DNA of 64,000 nucleotides, taken from Liolophura sinensis. Taxonomy: Eukaryota; Mollusca; Polyplacophora; Chitonida; Chitonidae. Shown in pieces: positions 51,601-59,900 of this stretch (positions are counted from its first letter, which is position 1; each line of letters begins with the position of its first letter). The stretch is taken from assembly GCF_032854445.1 (NCBI RefSeq), contig NC_088303.1:3171501-3235500 (forward strand), read 5' to 3'. Below the pieces are notes generated by a model. That model was not told the origin of the DNA. It did no database searches and worked only from the letters and a program-made list of their open reading frames with translations. Both the position numbers and the translations under genes were made by a program.

Positions 51601-54600
51601 AGATATCAGACAAAATGACAGAAACCCCCGTTAGTAGATATCTGACAAACTCCTAGAAACCGTCGTTAGAAGGTATCTGACAAACTGAAGGAAGCCCCCG
51701 TTAGAAGATATCTGACAAATGGACAGAAACCCCCGTTAGAAGATATCTGACAAATGGACAGAAACTCCCGTTAGAAGATATCTGAAAACCTGACAGAAAC
51801 AACCATTAGAAGAGATCTGACAAACTGACAGAAACCCCCGTTAGAAGATATCTGACAACCTGACAGAAACAACCATTAGAAGATGTCTGACAAACTGACA
51901 GAAACACCCAGTTAGAAGATATGACAACCCCGTTAGAAGATATCTGACAAATTGACAGAAACCCCTGTTAAAAAATATCTGACAAACTGACAGAAACTCC
52001 TGTTAGAAGATATCTGACAACCTGACAGAAACCCTCGTTAAAAGATATCTGACAACCTGACAGAAACCCTCCTTAGAAGATATCTGACAACCTGACAGAA
52101 ACCCTCCTTAGAAGATATCTGACAACCTGACAGAAACCCCCGTTAGAAGATATCTGACAACCTGACAGAAACACCCGTTTAAAGATATCTGACAAACTGA
52201 CAGTAACCCCCGTTTAAAGATATCTGACAACCTGACAGAAACAACCATTAGAAGATGTCTGACAACCTGACAGAAACCCCCGTTAGAAGATATCTGACAA
52301 CCTGACAGAAACCCCAGTTAGAAGATATCTGACAACCTGACAGAAACACCCGTTTAAAGATATCTGACAAACTGACAGTAACCCCCGTTTAAAGATATCT
52401 GACAGCCTCCCTGATGCAAGGTGTGTGACAAGCAAACTGGACCAGGGTTTGAACTCCATGACATCTTTGGTCAATGTTTTAGCTGTCAGAATTGAGGCAG
52501 TATTAACCAATCAGCCAGCTTTAAATCATCCATCCTTTGTCACATTCTCAAATGCAATAATCTAGGAAATTATTGGACCAAAATGTCAGTCTTTACACCA
52601 AAACTATGTACCATGCAAAGGCCAGAAAAGAGCCCCATAGGAAGAAACATGGTCAATATGTAAAACTGAATCATCAGTATCTTGGACTCATTTTGGTTCA
52701 GGGAGAGAAATATTTAACTACAACTATACAAACAAGTTTCAGTTATATCAATAACATGGTCTTAACATCAAATACTTGTATTCAAAACTGTGCATATTTC
52801 TGTGTTACCTGAGGAGAAGACCCATCTGATGTTGTCTTGCTTGGCCATTCCCAACATGGGTAACATTGTCCCCAGCACAGCAGTCAGGTGGGGCACCATC
52901 CCATACACTGCAAGGCACCCACAGATACAGGCTAAATAACCCACACTCAGGTGTATCCTCTCTTTATCACAATACAGGTGATTATACACATTTGAATACA
53001 GTTGGCTACACAGTGCCAATTATATAATGTTTTTTGCTCAGTAGTGTGTAATGAAGTTTGCAAACACTTTTACAGCCTTTGAGACTAAAACTACTTTTGT
53101 AACAGAAGGCGGTAGGGAGGCAACACAATGAGCAATATGGAACATATTCACAGGAAAATAAGAATTACAACACATTTGAAAATTATAAAAATTTTCTTTG
53201 AAACTTCAGCATAAAAAGTGCAAATATAAAGGCAAGGTGCTTAGACTTCTAGCAGGACACCATCCTATCTTCCAACCAAACCCCAAAATACATTCTAAGA
53301 ATTATCTGCTATGTTTACTGTAGATGCTCTAAAATTTCGTCCATAACTAACCTGTCCATTTTTCCTGATTTTAAGAGTTCTACTGATTATATAAAGGTGC
53401 TTTAAGGTTTGTTAGGATTGTAAGATATCCTACTGGTAAAAAGTTAGTTTCAGCTAATATTCTATCACATTTATTTGCCTCTAAAAATGCATTTTTGTGG
53501 GCAAAATGTTCGGTCATTAAGGGTACTTACCATTATAAGGTATGTTTCGGTGTAGGTACTTAGCAAGATAAGACATTTCTGGTTGTATGTACTTACCATT
53601 ATAAGGTATGTTTCGGTGTAGGTACTTAGCAAGATAAGACATATCTGGATGTAGGTACTTACCACTATAAGGTATGTTTTGGTGTAGGTACTCAGCAAGA
53701 TAAGACATATCTGGATCTAGGTACTTACCATCATATTTATTTATTTACTTATTTATTTGATTGGTGTTTTATGCCAAACTCAAGAATATTTAACTTATAA
53801 GACAGTGGCCAACATTGTGGTTTAAGGGAACAGGGCTGAACCCTGGTGAAACATAAGAAATATCTGTACTTACCATTAGCAGAGGCTAAATTAGCCATGG
53901 TTTGCACGACGAAGAAGTGAGGTAATATGCCTGGCTGGAACTTCTCCAGAAGCACCTCCATCACCTCGTTGCAGTATTTCTTCCCAAGGGCAACTAGAAC
54001 TCCACTGGCCGCAGTCTGCCACTCGGGTACCACTTCCTACACAAAAGAAAGGAAGATTGAAGTTGGAATTGTCATATTACTGTCCCATCGCCGGCCTGGA
54101 CCAAATCTGTTCCATTATACATGTTTTATCCCCCATGAATTGTTTTCCATCTTTTGATTCACTTTACGCTGAGTACAATTTTTATTGATTTCTGTTTGTA
54201 AAAATTAAGGCAAACCCAGAAGTCTGTTGTACAAACTTTCAAATCCATGAACTCTGAACTCTACAGGTGCAATAATAACCTATGCCCTGTATTACCATAT
54301 AGGCCTGGCTAAGGCTGTATCTAGTTTGGAACAGGCAGAAAGAGAGGTACTGGTATTTGTACCTTTGACTGAGTCAGTTCCTCAGAGGCCTGTTTGATGA
54401 GGTCCACAGACAAAGATGGATCAACAGAGTCCAGATTCTCCTTGATAATACGCTCCATAACTTGCAGGATAACCACACGATGACCCTGTGAGAGCTGAAA
54501 TTTAGCAAAGGGGTATAACTCTGCAATCAAATGGGAAATGTAGGTTATATCTAGATATCCATTACTTCTGTAAATGACCTAAAATTTGGCCCACAGAAGT

Positions 54601-56362
54601 GCATGTTTAAAGGCAAATACTTTACTGTAGGACAATTATGCTACCTTTCAAACAAATCTAAAACATCTTTCTTAGATCAAAATGATCAACTTCGCCATGA
54701 ACACAATAAGAGTTCATTTACCACACTAACCATTTTCAGAGCAACATTTGAAAAAAAAAATGTTTAAACAAATGTATGCACATGTAGGGTGATCATGCCC
54801 ATGTTGGCAACTACACCTAGATTGAAAACTCAAACAGGTCATATTGTGAGCCTGGTTAACCATTGCTTGTACACTATCTTGAGGTGAATACACTTCTAAC
54901 ACTGCTGACGAACCTTAGAATGCTTTTTCAGGTAGGAGTAGCATGAACTTAGCACCAGAGCGGTCTTCTTCCTGCCTAGGTCAAACAGTGAATTGGCTAC
55001 ACTCTCCTGTACAGTACTGTCCTTATCATAGGCAGCATCGATAAGCGCCAAGGTCATCTCTGAAACATCAAATTCATTATTCATTCATTATGTACGTGTA
55101 TTGTTGATAAACCTTTTGCACATACTGAAAAGAATATGTTGTGAATAAATAGGAGGCAACTACTAAAGTGAATCAATGGGTGGATGGACTCAATGCTACA
55201 TCATCACCATTTTAGCTCCTATCAAGGTGTTTTAGATGTAAGTTCAGATGTGCATTTTCAGCCAATCACTGTCACTTATAAATGTGTATTTCCTGGTTTC
55301 AAAGTAAATGCAGGCATGTTTAGATCTGATTTACTCTTTGACACAACATTGTACAAAAGCAAAAAGTCATCTTCACATTTCAGATGGATGCCATATTTTT
55401 AGCAGGTATGTCGTGAAATCTCACATTACACAGGGGCTGAGTGCATGCTAAAGACATTAACTATCTCTTTCATCGAAATTCGGCATTAAAATCATGTCCC
55501 TATTCATAATAAAAACAATGGAGAAACTAAAAATGCCAAGTAGAAAGTGTGACTTTGAAATATTGCATGGCCGTGAAGATCAGCTACAACCTCAAATTTC
55601 AAAGGCCACTGCCTGCAACTAGGTGCTAATTTGACTACAGTAGTGGCATATATCCTAAACTGTTAAAAAGCCGAATGTCACTTATAAGCAGTGCTGTGGA
55701 CAGTGACAGATGCACTTTTATTGAAACAAACAGGCAGCGGAAAGTCACTGGGATAGTGAAAGAGGTCGAACAGCATGCAGCCATGAGGGTAAAACATAGG
55801 ACATCAAGTGAAAATAAGCATCCATCTCATGTGCACTGCGAGATCCTGCAACATTCTTAAAAAAATGTGGCTTTATGAAATGTGAATGTGGCACGTCGTT
55901 ATAGAATACGATTCTTAGTCTACACATGATGACAGCGCTTTTGAGGAAATTATGTGCAATTATGCTTCTTGATAGTGCATCTCTTTTTGCATTACGTCTC
56001 GTTTTGCACTGAACCCCTCTTAACTGAGCCACAAAAATCAGAGTTACATTTTAGTGATAAATGGTCTACTTTGTTTAGGATGCAAATGCATAAAGTGAAA
56101 CCATATATATTAAAGACGTGGTAAAAGTGAAACCTGCATTTCAGGTCTTATCTACCCTAATCCTGGGGTTACTCGCTCAGATAAGTGGGACATAATACTG
56201 GCAGGAAGAAATCGTTCCAAAGGTTATAAATGAGTGACAGAGTCAGTGTCAACAACAGAGCATCTGCTTCCCTAAGTCTTCGTCAACACGCCCCAAAACC
56301 TCACCGTCGACTTGGCCCCCCGAGCTCCGCACAAACTCCCCATCGGGCCCCGGCATGATCAT
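15006..56362 (-). CDS. MROH1: MROH1 homologue, complete 41-exon HEAT-repeat protein (1,663 aa)
   Basis: Forty-one exons read on the minus strand from ATG 56362 to TGA 15008-15006. Their coding lengths sum to 4,992 nt with every phase matching. Conserved landmarks in order match human MROH1: LIDAAYDKDSTVQE, WQTAASGVLVALGKK, LPHFFVVQTMANLASAN, VLGTMLPMLGMAKQDN, MEDKKE, MAHHGYLE, VLWPYLLELV, LMLCYGFV, VRQLAIDCVQNVL, KKLPADQLQVFL, YSTTVLSAMMAGMDD, LRIRPCFEK, FQKHLLEDANLFYGEF and LLKDQSANVRVKAAEAI. The whole protein is HEAT/ARM-like helical repeats with no signal peptide or membrane segment. MROH1 and worm HPO-27 are described as lysosome-associated scission factors recruited by Rab7; the role here is inferred from homology. 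Exon coordinates are in the three block entries that follow. The introns carry most of the tandem arrays in the window. Confidence 0.95.
16382..16745. repeat. 61-bp tandem array touching the MROH1 exon 38 acceptor
   Basis: Degenerate units built from AACACATGGGAACACACAGG, GGAAACTCATGGCAAGACAG and TCAACACACAGTGAAACAC. The array begins 3 nt from the exon 38 start (16379), so the acceptor tract TGTTTGTGTTCACAG is itself of array-like composition. Confidence 0.85.
16885..17050 (-). mobile_element. Decayed SINE family B copy
   Basis: Contains GGTATTTAACACCTTACTG, GCCAGCATTATGATAGGAGG and GTGGAAACCCACAACCATCC, matching the body of the full copy at 24629-24899 in the same orientation. Lies in MROH1 intron 37. 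Confidence 0.65.
18735..18764. repeat. (TA)n microsatellite next to a splice donor
   Basis: About 15 TA dinucleotides start 7 nt inside intron 35 of MROH1, immediately after the GC donor. The tract is self-complementary and could form a hairpin at the splice site. Confidence 0.9.
18771..18771 (-). other. GC-AG splice donor of MROH1 exon 35
   Basis: Exon 35 ends AAAGAG at 18772 and the intron starts GCAAGT, the usual context for GC donors. Splicing to exon 36 (GTTCAAAAG, 18290) gives ISSKE-VQKYSTTVL, in register with the human protein. No in-frame GT donor is nearby. The intron continues directly into an AT dinucleotide tract. Confidence 0.85.
19336..19547 (-). mobile_element. SINE family B, near full length
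   Basis: ATTTATTT tail on the left, then GATTGGTGTTTTACGCCATA and the GCCAGCATTATGGTGGGAGG box; on the right GCTAACCAACTGAACCACGG, the complement of a tRNA A-box head. ATATTAAAT occurs on both sides and may be a short target-site duplication. MROH1 intron 34. Confidence 0.8.
22298..23775. repeat. 53-bp tandem array seeded by the MROH1 exon 31 donor
   Basis: About 27 copies of a unit that on the minus strand reads GTAGCCGCCTAAAGGAGTAC, then AGGTGTGGTTCACCATG, then TCGGCCAGGTCAGGGT. The end of exon 31 reads AAGCCGCCTAAAGGCGTACAG with the donor GTATGG at 23774. Each unit therefore contains about 20 nt of exon end plus the donor and about 30 nt of intron. The copies fill most of the exon-31-proximal half of intron 31. 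Confidence 0.93.
24629..24899 (-). mobile_element. Full-length tRNA-derived SINE, family B, with 12-bp TSD
   Basis: Minus-strand reading from 24899: GGGGCCTCCGTGGCTCAGTC head (A box TGGCTCAGTCGG), B box GAGTTCAAGTCC, body with the CCACCATAATGCTGG box, and an A-rich tail seen as poly(T) at 24629-24648. The flanking direct repeat AAAACGAAATGA is perfect at 24617-24628 and 24900-24911. It lies in MROH1 intron 30. Confidence 0.92.
25820..26033. mobile_element. MITE-like inverted-repeat element, second copy
   Basis: Left end TTTTTCAACCTTTTTAACC and right end GGTCAAAAAGGTTGAAGA are inverted repeats enclosing about 210 bp of non-coding DNA, the same ends as the element at 6427-6632. MROH1 intron 29. 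Confidence 0.6.
28091..29365. repeat. ~103-bp tandem array in MROH1 intron 25
   Basis: About 12 copies containing AAGTGGTTTTCAGCAAATCT, AGTAAGACAACACAAGAAAG, AACTGCCCCCAAGTCCCCAA and GAACAATGGAGGCAGGAGAG. Length variation comes mostly from the C-rich stretch and from AGAGTCT(TA)AGC. The last copy is diverged. Confidence 0.92.
29856..30016. repeat. 23-bp tandem array near the exon 25 donor
   Basis: Seven to eight copies of AGCATCTTCAGTCAATCACACAA broken into one shorter unit near 29897. It ends about 45 nt from the exon 25 boundary at 30061. Confidence 0.9.
30061..45877 (-). CDS. MROH1: MROH1 exons 13-25 (middle third)
   Basis: Exons in transcript order: 45877-45773, 45552-45408, 44790-44750, 44462-44321, 43045-42987, 42297-42190, 40588-40469, 34664-34542, 34109-33957, 33299-33177, 31270-31191, 30889-30652, 30171-30061. 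Exon 22 (33299-33177, 41 codons) starts after a poor acceptor (TACTGAAG) and encodes DYSVKQNL...GDLLTHLQ. Its end is ambiguous because its donor is repeated about 20 times downstream. Exons 23 and 24 flank a U12-type intron and join as AEL-V-KLEPCLPEAEIF, parallel to human YLVSVEPALDE. Exon 24 is the longest (238 nt) and has a lysine-rich patch, SAKKNKEEAYKD. Confidence 0.88.
30890..31190 (-). other. U12-type GT-AG intron 23 of MROH1
   Basis: On the minus strand the intron starts GTATCCTAAC (31190 downward), 7/9 against the U12 donor GTATCCTTT. It ends TTCCTTGAC (30906-30898), an exact U12 branch consensus (TTCCTTRAC), then ACGTGCAG with AG at 30891-30890, 9 nt after the branch A. This choice is forced by frame: GT joined to T gives Val, and AELVKLEP aligns to the human protein. 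Using the neighbouring GT two bases upstream would put TAA at the start of exon 24. Confidence 0.8.
31306..33270. repeat. 96-bp tandem array seeded by MROH1 exon 22 and its donor
   Basis: About 20 units of 96 bp (32 codons). On the minus strand each unit carries the last ~31 codons of exon 22 (ELIAKALHPSHLQ, TQYTFTKRGDLLTHLQ) directly followed by the donor GTGAGACAAGAA, which in turn is the start of the next copy. Donor copies follow exon ends 33177, 33081, 32985 and 32889 in frame; the next unit lacks 10 bp and shifts the frame. Two further units have the same 10-bp loss. Intact units are nearly identical, which implies recent expansion or homogenisation. Confidence 0.95.
33443..33715 (-). 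mobile_element. SINE family A with perfect 15-bp TSD
   Basis: The body matches 2125-2480 (GCTTGGGGTTTAACGTCGTA, CATATGACGACGAAGGAATC, GTCATTATACTGATACGGG) but the tRNA head is truncated. The direct repeat ATATTATAGAAAAGA is perfect at 33428-33442 and 33716-33730. MROH1 intron 21, between the exon 22 acceptor and exon 21. Confidence 0.88.
34819..35655. repeat. 34-bp tandem array in MROH1 intron 19
   Basis: About 25 copies of a unit with TGATATTGATGGACGGCATC and CCATATGTGACATG, with 31-bp variants lacking part of ACATG. It starts about 155 nt upstream of the exon 20 acceptor. A 300-residue minus-strand ORF within it is a by-product of the repeat. Confidence 0.92.
35874..36950. repeat. 31-bp tandem array in MROH1 intron 19
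   Basis: About 35 copies of TGTTAGACTGTTAGACCAG plus TTTCACAGCTAA. Copies are highly uniform; common variants are GATCAG for GACCAG and CTCATG for CTAATG. Confidence 0.95.
36951..38000. other. Unique intron sequence
   Basis: Non-repetitive part of MROH1 intron 19 between two arrays. No exon, RNA gene or element recognised on either strand. Confidence 0.5.
38001..38830. repeat. 45-bp tandem array, diverged block
   Basis: About 18 copies of the unit GGGCACTGTTTTCTCCTACA, TGTAGTCTGTTGGGTG, CCTAGCAAT with frequent substitutions. Same family as 39165-40075 and 43712-44062 but older by its divergence. Confidence 0.9.
38834..39195. repeat. ~350-bp segment duplicated in MROH1 introns 16 and 19
   Basis: From ACTGACACATAATTTCAGC to GCAATCTGTTGGGTGCC, nearly identical to 43380-43735. 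It includes a copy of the CAACCTTTT-ended element and leads straight into the 45-bp array in both places. Confidence 0.9.
39165..40075. repeat. 45-bp tandem array, homogeneous block
   Basis: About 20 nearly identical 45-bp units. The main variants are TGTCG versus TGTAG and GCACTG versus GCACAG. The period is 15 codons without stops, so long open frames exist on both strands (for example 39138-40091 minus); none has exon-like flanks. Confidence 0.95.
40846..42170. repeat. 56-bp tandem array with 168-bp higher-order unit, beside exon 18 donor
   Basis: Unit: TTGTAACTGCAGTGGTAG, TTCACTGTTATGTCGATGAC, AAAGCCAAAAGGAGCTAT. Between about 41121 and 41690 a variant with GGTTCGCAGTTACAT recurs every 168 bp (41121, 41289, 41457, 41625), a trimer of the unit. 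The array ends 20 nt inside the intron from the exon 18 boundary at 42190. Confidence 0.93.
43075..43230 (-). mobile_element. Decayed SINE family B copy
   Basis: ATTTATTTGATTTGAG tail followed by a body with CTCAAGAATAATTCCCTTAT, GCCAGTATTTTGGTG and CTGCTGGCAGAC. The orientation is as at 24629-24899. It starts about 30 nt upstream of the exon 17 acceptor. Confidence 0.55.
43380..43735. repeat. Second copy of the ~350-bp duplicated segment
   Basis: Matches 38834-39195 over its whole length with scattered substitutions (for example TTTTCG versus GTTTGC in the CAACC-ended element). It lies in MROH1 intron 16. Confidence 0.9.
43712..44062. repeat. 45-bp tandem array in MROH1 intron 16
   Basis: About eight units of the same 45-bp family as 39165-40075 (TCTGTTGGGTGCCTAGCAAT, GGGCACTGTTTTCTCC), more diverged than the large block. 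Confidence 0.9.
46380..56362 (-). CDS. MROH1: MROH1 exons 1-12 (N-terminal third)
   Basis: Exon coordinates in transcript order: 56362-56305, 55059-54914, 54494-54363, 54036-53874, 52907-52809, 51282-51131, 50954-50814, 50445-50353, 49677-49599, 49185-49072, 47233-47160, 46502-46380. Exon 1 encodes MPGPDGEFVRSS... (second ATG at 56356) and ends in phase 1; its final G joins AG-ATG-ACC of exon 2 to give E-M-T-L. An in-frame Met lies upstream of exon 2 (55084), but a clean TTTCAG acceptor at 55065-55060 separates it, so exon 1 is preferred. The exon 2 donor is GTTCGT, a weak GT site. Exon 12 carries the conserved MAHHGYLELEGGQ block. Exons 4 and 8 are each followed by tandem copies of their donor region. 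Confidence 0.9.
46680..47075. repeat. 24-bp tandem array in MROH1 intron 11
   Basis: About 16 copies of GATAGCTGACCAAGAAAA plus TGATGA. The plus-strand frame reads AD-QEND-EI repeats and the minus frame reads a hydrophobic SYLI repeat; both are by-products of the 24-bp period. Confidence 0.9.
47265..48900. repeat. 45-bp tandem array in MROH1 intron 10
   Basis: About 36 copies of GGCAGTCCTGTCCCTGTCC, ATCACACCATGATGGTG, TCTGCTTCA. It ends 32 nt upstream of the exon 11 acceptor (47233). Long open frames on both strands (SASGSPVPVHHTMMV repeats on plus) have no splice or conservation support. Two units near 47970-48010 and 48880 share a non-repeat insert with TATTCAGAACCCTGTTTC. Confidence 0.93.
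49755..50445. repeat. ~97-bp tandem array seeded by MROH1 exon 8 and its donor
   Basis: Exon 8 itself plus six downstream copies spaced 96-107 bp (donor-side landmark CCTGAGTAAACAGTA near 50351, 50255, 50157, 50061, 49963, 49867 and 49760). Each copy has about 65 nt of exon 8 (CEEGSVILDPHLKDLLNVL) and about 30 nt of the following intron, and most keep CAG-GTAAA. The copies resemble each other more than they resemble the true exon 8. Confidence 0.93.
51460..52405. repeat. 35-bp tandem array in MROH1 intron 5
   Basis: About 26 copies of CTGACAGAAACCCCCGTTAG plus AAGATATCTGACAAC, with indels in the C run and some partial units. Confidence 0.92.
53522..53730. repeat. 66-bp tandem array related to the MROH1 exon 4 donor
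   Basis: Three copies plus part of a fourth. On the minus strand each has TAATGGTAAGTAC, then an AGATATGTCTTATC stretch. The exon 4 boundary at 53874 reads GCTAATG-GTAAGTAC followed by AGATATTTCTTATG, so the unit appears to derive from that junction. A truncated SINE separates the array from exon 4. Confidence 0.85.
53731..53858 (-). mobile_element. Truncated SINE family B
   Basis: ATTTATTTACTTATTTATTT tail, then TTGGTGTTTTATGCCAAACT and a GCCAACATTGTGG box. It lacks the tRNA head. It lies between the exon 4 donor and the 66-bp array derived from it. Confidence 0.75.
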
Positions 56363-56974
56363 CGATATAAGTTTTCTCTTAATGAACCACTAAAATAAGA
56401 TGACAACCATTCTCCCTGTCGATATCAGCGTAAATCACAGACACTATCATGTGATTGACTGCATCACAAATGAACTCACGTTACACGAGAATTGTACTCT
56501 TCAGAGCTGAAGAGCTCCACAGCAGGGCCAATAACTCTGACAGGTACATCTGTATATTTCACGCTGTACTGAAGGATGTCTAGCTTTAATGCCAAAATGC
56601 TATAAGACTTGTTGGTGGAGGAGGCCAGGTGGTGCTTATATTTATTAAATTTGATTAGTGTACGAAACTGTACTCAAGAATTTTTTCATTTTATGAGACG
56701 ATGAGTAGGTATATGCGTAGTTCTCAGAGTAGGCCTTATAGCCATTGCAGCCTGCTGTTCCCTGCTAAATATCCTGACTTCATGTTAGCCAGGGCCTGAG
56801 AATCACTTTAACCAGCAGCGCCACAGTAATGGTTAGAGGAAAACACTGCACCTTGCAAAGGCCTATATGGTTTATGAACTTCAGTCACATATTAATACTA
56901 GTCTGCTTCAGAGATTAAGCTGCCTGTCAAATCTAGATGTCACCCGACTTGTGAACATACAGATTTGTCATGAG
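56363..56974. other. MROH1 upstream region
   Basis: The sequence upstream of the ATG holds the presumed 5' UTR and promoter, but I see no clear TATA or initiator to place a start site. 56650-56780 has a decayed SINE-like stretch (TACTCAAGAATTTTTTCAT). The satellite begins near 56975. Confidence 0.4.
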
Positions 56975-59900
56975 ACAGGGCCGGTTCTAAATTCGACAGT
57001 TTGCCATGATGAAGGAAAGGCTCTCGCAGCTAGGGCAGTGTAGCTGTACAGACTGGGCCGGTTCTAAATTTGACAGTTTGCCATGATGAAGAAAAGGCTC
57101 TCCCAGCTAGGGCAATGTAGCTGTACAGACTGGGCCAGTCCTAACTTTGACAGTTTGCCATGTTGAAGGAAAACCTCTCCCAGCTAGGGCAATGTAGCTG
57201 TACAGATAGGGCCGGTACTAACTTTGACAGTTTGCCATGATGAAGGAAAGCCTCTCCCAGCTAGGGTAATGTAGCTGTACAGATAGGGCCGGTCCTAACT
57301 TCTACAGTTTGCCATGATGAAGGAAAGGTTCTCCCAGCTAGGGCAGTGTAGCTGTACAGACTGGGCCGGTCCTAACTTCTGCAGTTTGCCATGATGAAGG
57401 AAAGGTTCTCCCAGCGAGGGCAGTGTAGCTGTACAGACTGGGCCGGTTCTAAATTCGACAGTTTGCCATGATGAAGGAAAAGTTCTCCCCACTAGGGCAG
57501 TGTAGCTGTACAGACTGGGCCGGTTCTAAATTCGACAGTTTGCCATGATGAAGGAAAGGTTCTCCCAGCGAGGGCAGTGTAGCTATACAGACTGGGCCGG
57601 TTCTAAATTTGACAGTTTGCCATGATGAAGGAAAGGTTCTCCCCACTAGAGCAGTGTAGCTGTACAGACAGGGCTGGTTTTAACTTCGACAGTTTGCCAT
57701 GATGGAAGAAAGGCTATCCCAGCTAGGGCAGTGTAGCTGTACAGATTGGGCCGGCAAGAACTTCTACAGTTTGCCATGATGAAGGAAAGCCTCTCTCAGC
57801 TAGGGTAATGTAGCTGTACAGATAGGGCCGGTCCTAACTTCTACAGTTTGCCATGATGAAGGAAAGGCTCTTCCAGCTAGGGCAGTGTAGCTGTACAGAT
57901 TGGGCCGGTTCTAACTTTGACAGTTTGCCATGATGAAGGAAAGGTTCTCCCCACTAGGGCAATGTAGCTGTACAGACTGGGCCGGTCCTAACTTCTGCAG
58001 TTTGCCATGATGAAGGAAAGGTTCTCCCCACTAGGGCAATGTAGCTGTACAGACTGGGCCGGTCCTAACTTCTACAGTTTGCTACCATGAAGGAAAGGCT
58101 CTCGCAGCTAGGGCAGTGTAGCTGTACAGACTGGGCCGGTTCTAAATTTGACAGTTTGCCATGATGAAGAAAAGGCTCTCCCAGCTAGGGCAATGTAGCT
58201 GTACAGACTGGGCCAGTCCTAACTTTGACAGTTTGCCATGTTGAAGGAAAGCCTCTCCCAGCTAGGGCAATGTAGCTGTACAGATAGGGCCGGTACTAAC
58301 TTTGACAGTTTGCCATGATGAAGGAAAGCCTCTCCCAGCTAGGGTAATGTAGCTGTACAGATAGGGCCGGTCCTAACTTCTACAGTTTGCCATGATGAAG
58401 GAAAGGTTCTCCCAGCTAGGGCAGTGTAGCTGTACAGACTGGGCCGGTCCTAACTTCTGCAGTTTGCCATGATGAAGGAAAGGTTCTCCCAGCTAGGGCA
58501 GTGTAGCTGTACAGACTGGGCCGGTTCTAAATTCGACAGTTTGCCATGATGAAGGAAAAGTTCTCCCCACTAGGGCAGTGTAGCTGTACAGACTGGGCCG
58601 GTTCTAAATTCGACAGTTTGCCATGATGAAGGAAAGGTTCTCCCAGCGAGGGCAGTGTAGCTATACAGACTGGGCCGGTTCTAAATTTGACAGTTTGCCA
58701 TGATGAAGGAAAGGTTCTCCCCACTAGAGCAGTGTAGCTGTACAGACAGGGCTGGTTTTAACTTCGACAGTTTGCCATGATGGAAGAAAGGCTATCCCAG
58801 CTAGGGCAGTGTAGCTGTACAGATTGGGCCGGCAAGAACTTCTACAGTTTGCCATGATGAAGGAAAGCCTCTCTCAGCTAGGGTAATGTAGCTGTACAGA
58901 TAGGGCCGGTCCTAACTTCTACAGTTTGCCATGATGAAGGAAAGGCTCTTCCAGTTAGGGCAGTGTAGCTGTACAGATTGGGCCGGTTCTAACTTTGACA
59001 GTTTGCCATGATGAAGGAAAGGTTCTCCCCACTAGGGCAATGTAGCTGTACAGACTGGGCCGGTCCTAACTTCTACAGTTTGCCATGATGAAGGAAAGGT
59101 TCTCCCCACTAGGGCAATGTAGCTGTACAGATAGGGCCGGTCCTAACTTCTGCAGTTTGCCATGATGAAGGAAAGGTTCTCCCCACTAGGGCAATGTAGC
59201 TGTACAGACTGGGCCGGTCCTAACTTTGACAGTTTGCCATGTTGAAGGAAAGCCTCTCCCAGCTAGGGCAATGTAGCTGTACAGATAGGGCCGGTACTAA
59301 CTTTGACAGTTTGCCATGATGAAGGAAAGCCTCTCCCAGCTAGGGTAATGTAGCTGTACAGATAGGGCCGGTCCTAACTTCTACAGTTTGCCATGATGAA
59401 GGAAAGGTTCTCCCAGCTAGGGCAGTGTAGCTGTACAGACTGGGCCGGTCCTAACTTCTGCAGTTTGCCATGATGAAGGAAAGGTTCTCCCAGCTAGGGC
59501 AGTGTAGCTGTACAGACTGGGCCGGTTCTAACTTTGACAGTTTGCCATGATGAAGGAAAGGTTCTCCCAGCTAGGGCAGTGTAGCTGTACAGACTGGGCC
59601 GGTTCTAACTTTGACAGTTTGCCATGATGAAGGAAAGCCTCTCCCAGCTAGGGTAATGTAGCTGTACAGATAGGGCCGGTCCTAACTTCTACAGTTTGCC
59701 ATGATGAAGGAAAGCCTCTCCCAGCTAGGGTAATGTAGCTGAACAGATAGGGCCGGTCCTAACTTCTACAGTTTGCCATGATGAAGGAAAGGCTCTTGTA
59801 GCTAGGGCAATGTAGCTGTACAGATTGGGCCGGTTCTAATTTCGACAGCTTGCCATGATGAAGGAAAGGCTCTCCCAGCTAGGGCAGTGTAGCTGTACAG

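Noticed and set aside
55062-55084. ATG at 55084 as the MROH1 start (MNNEFDVSEMT)
   Set aside because: A clean acceptor TTTCAG interrupts this stretch, and exon 1 at 56362-56305 joins in phase with a good GTGAGG donor.
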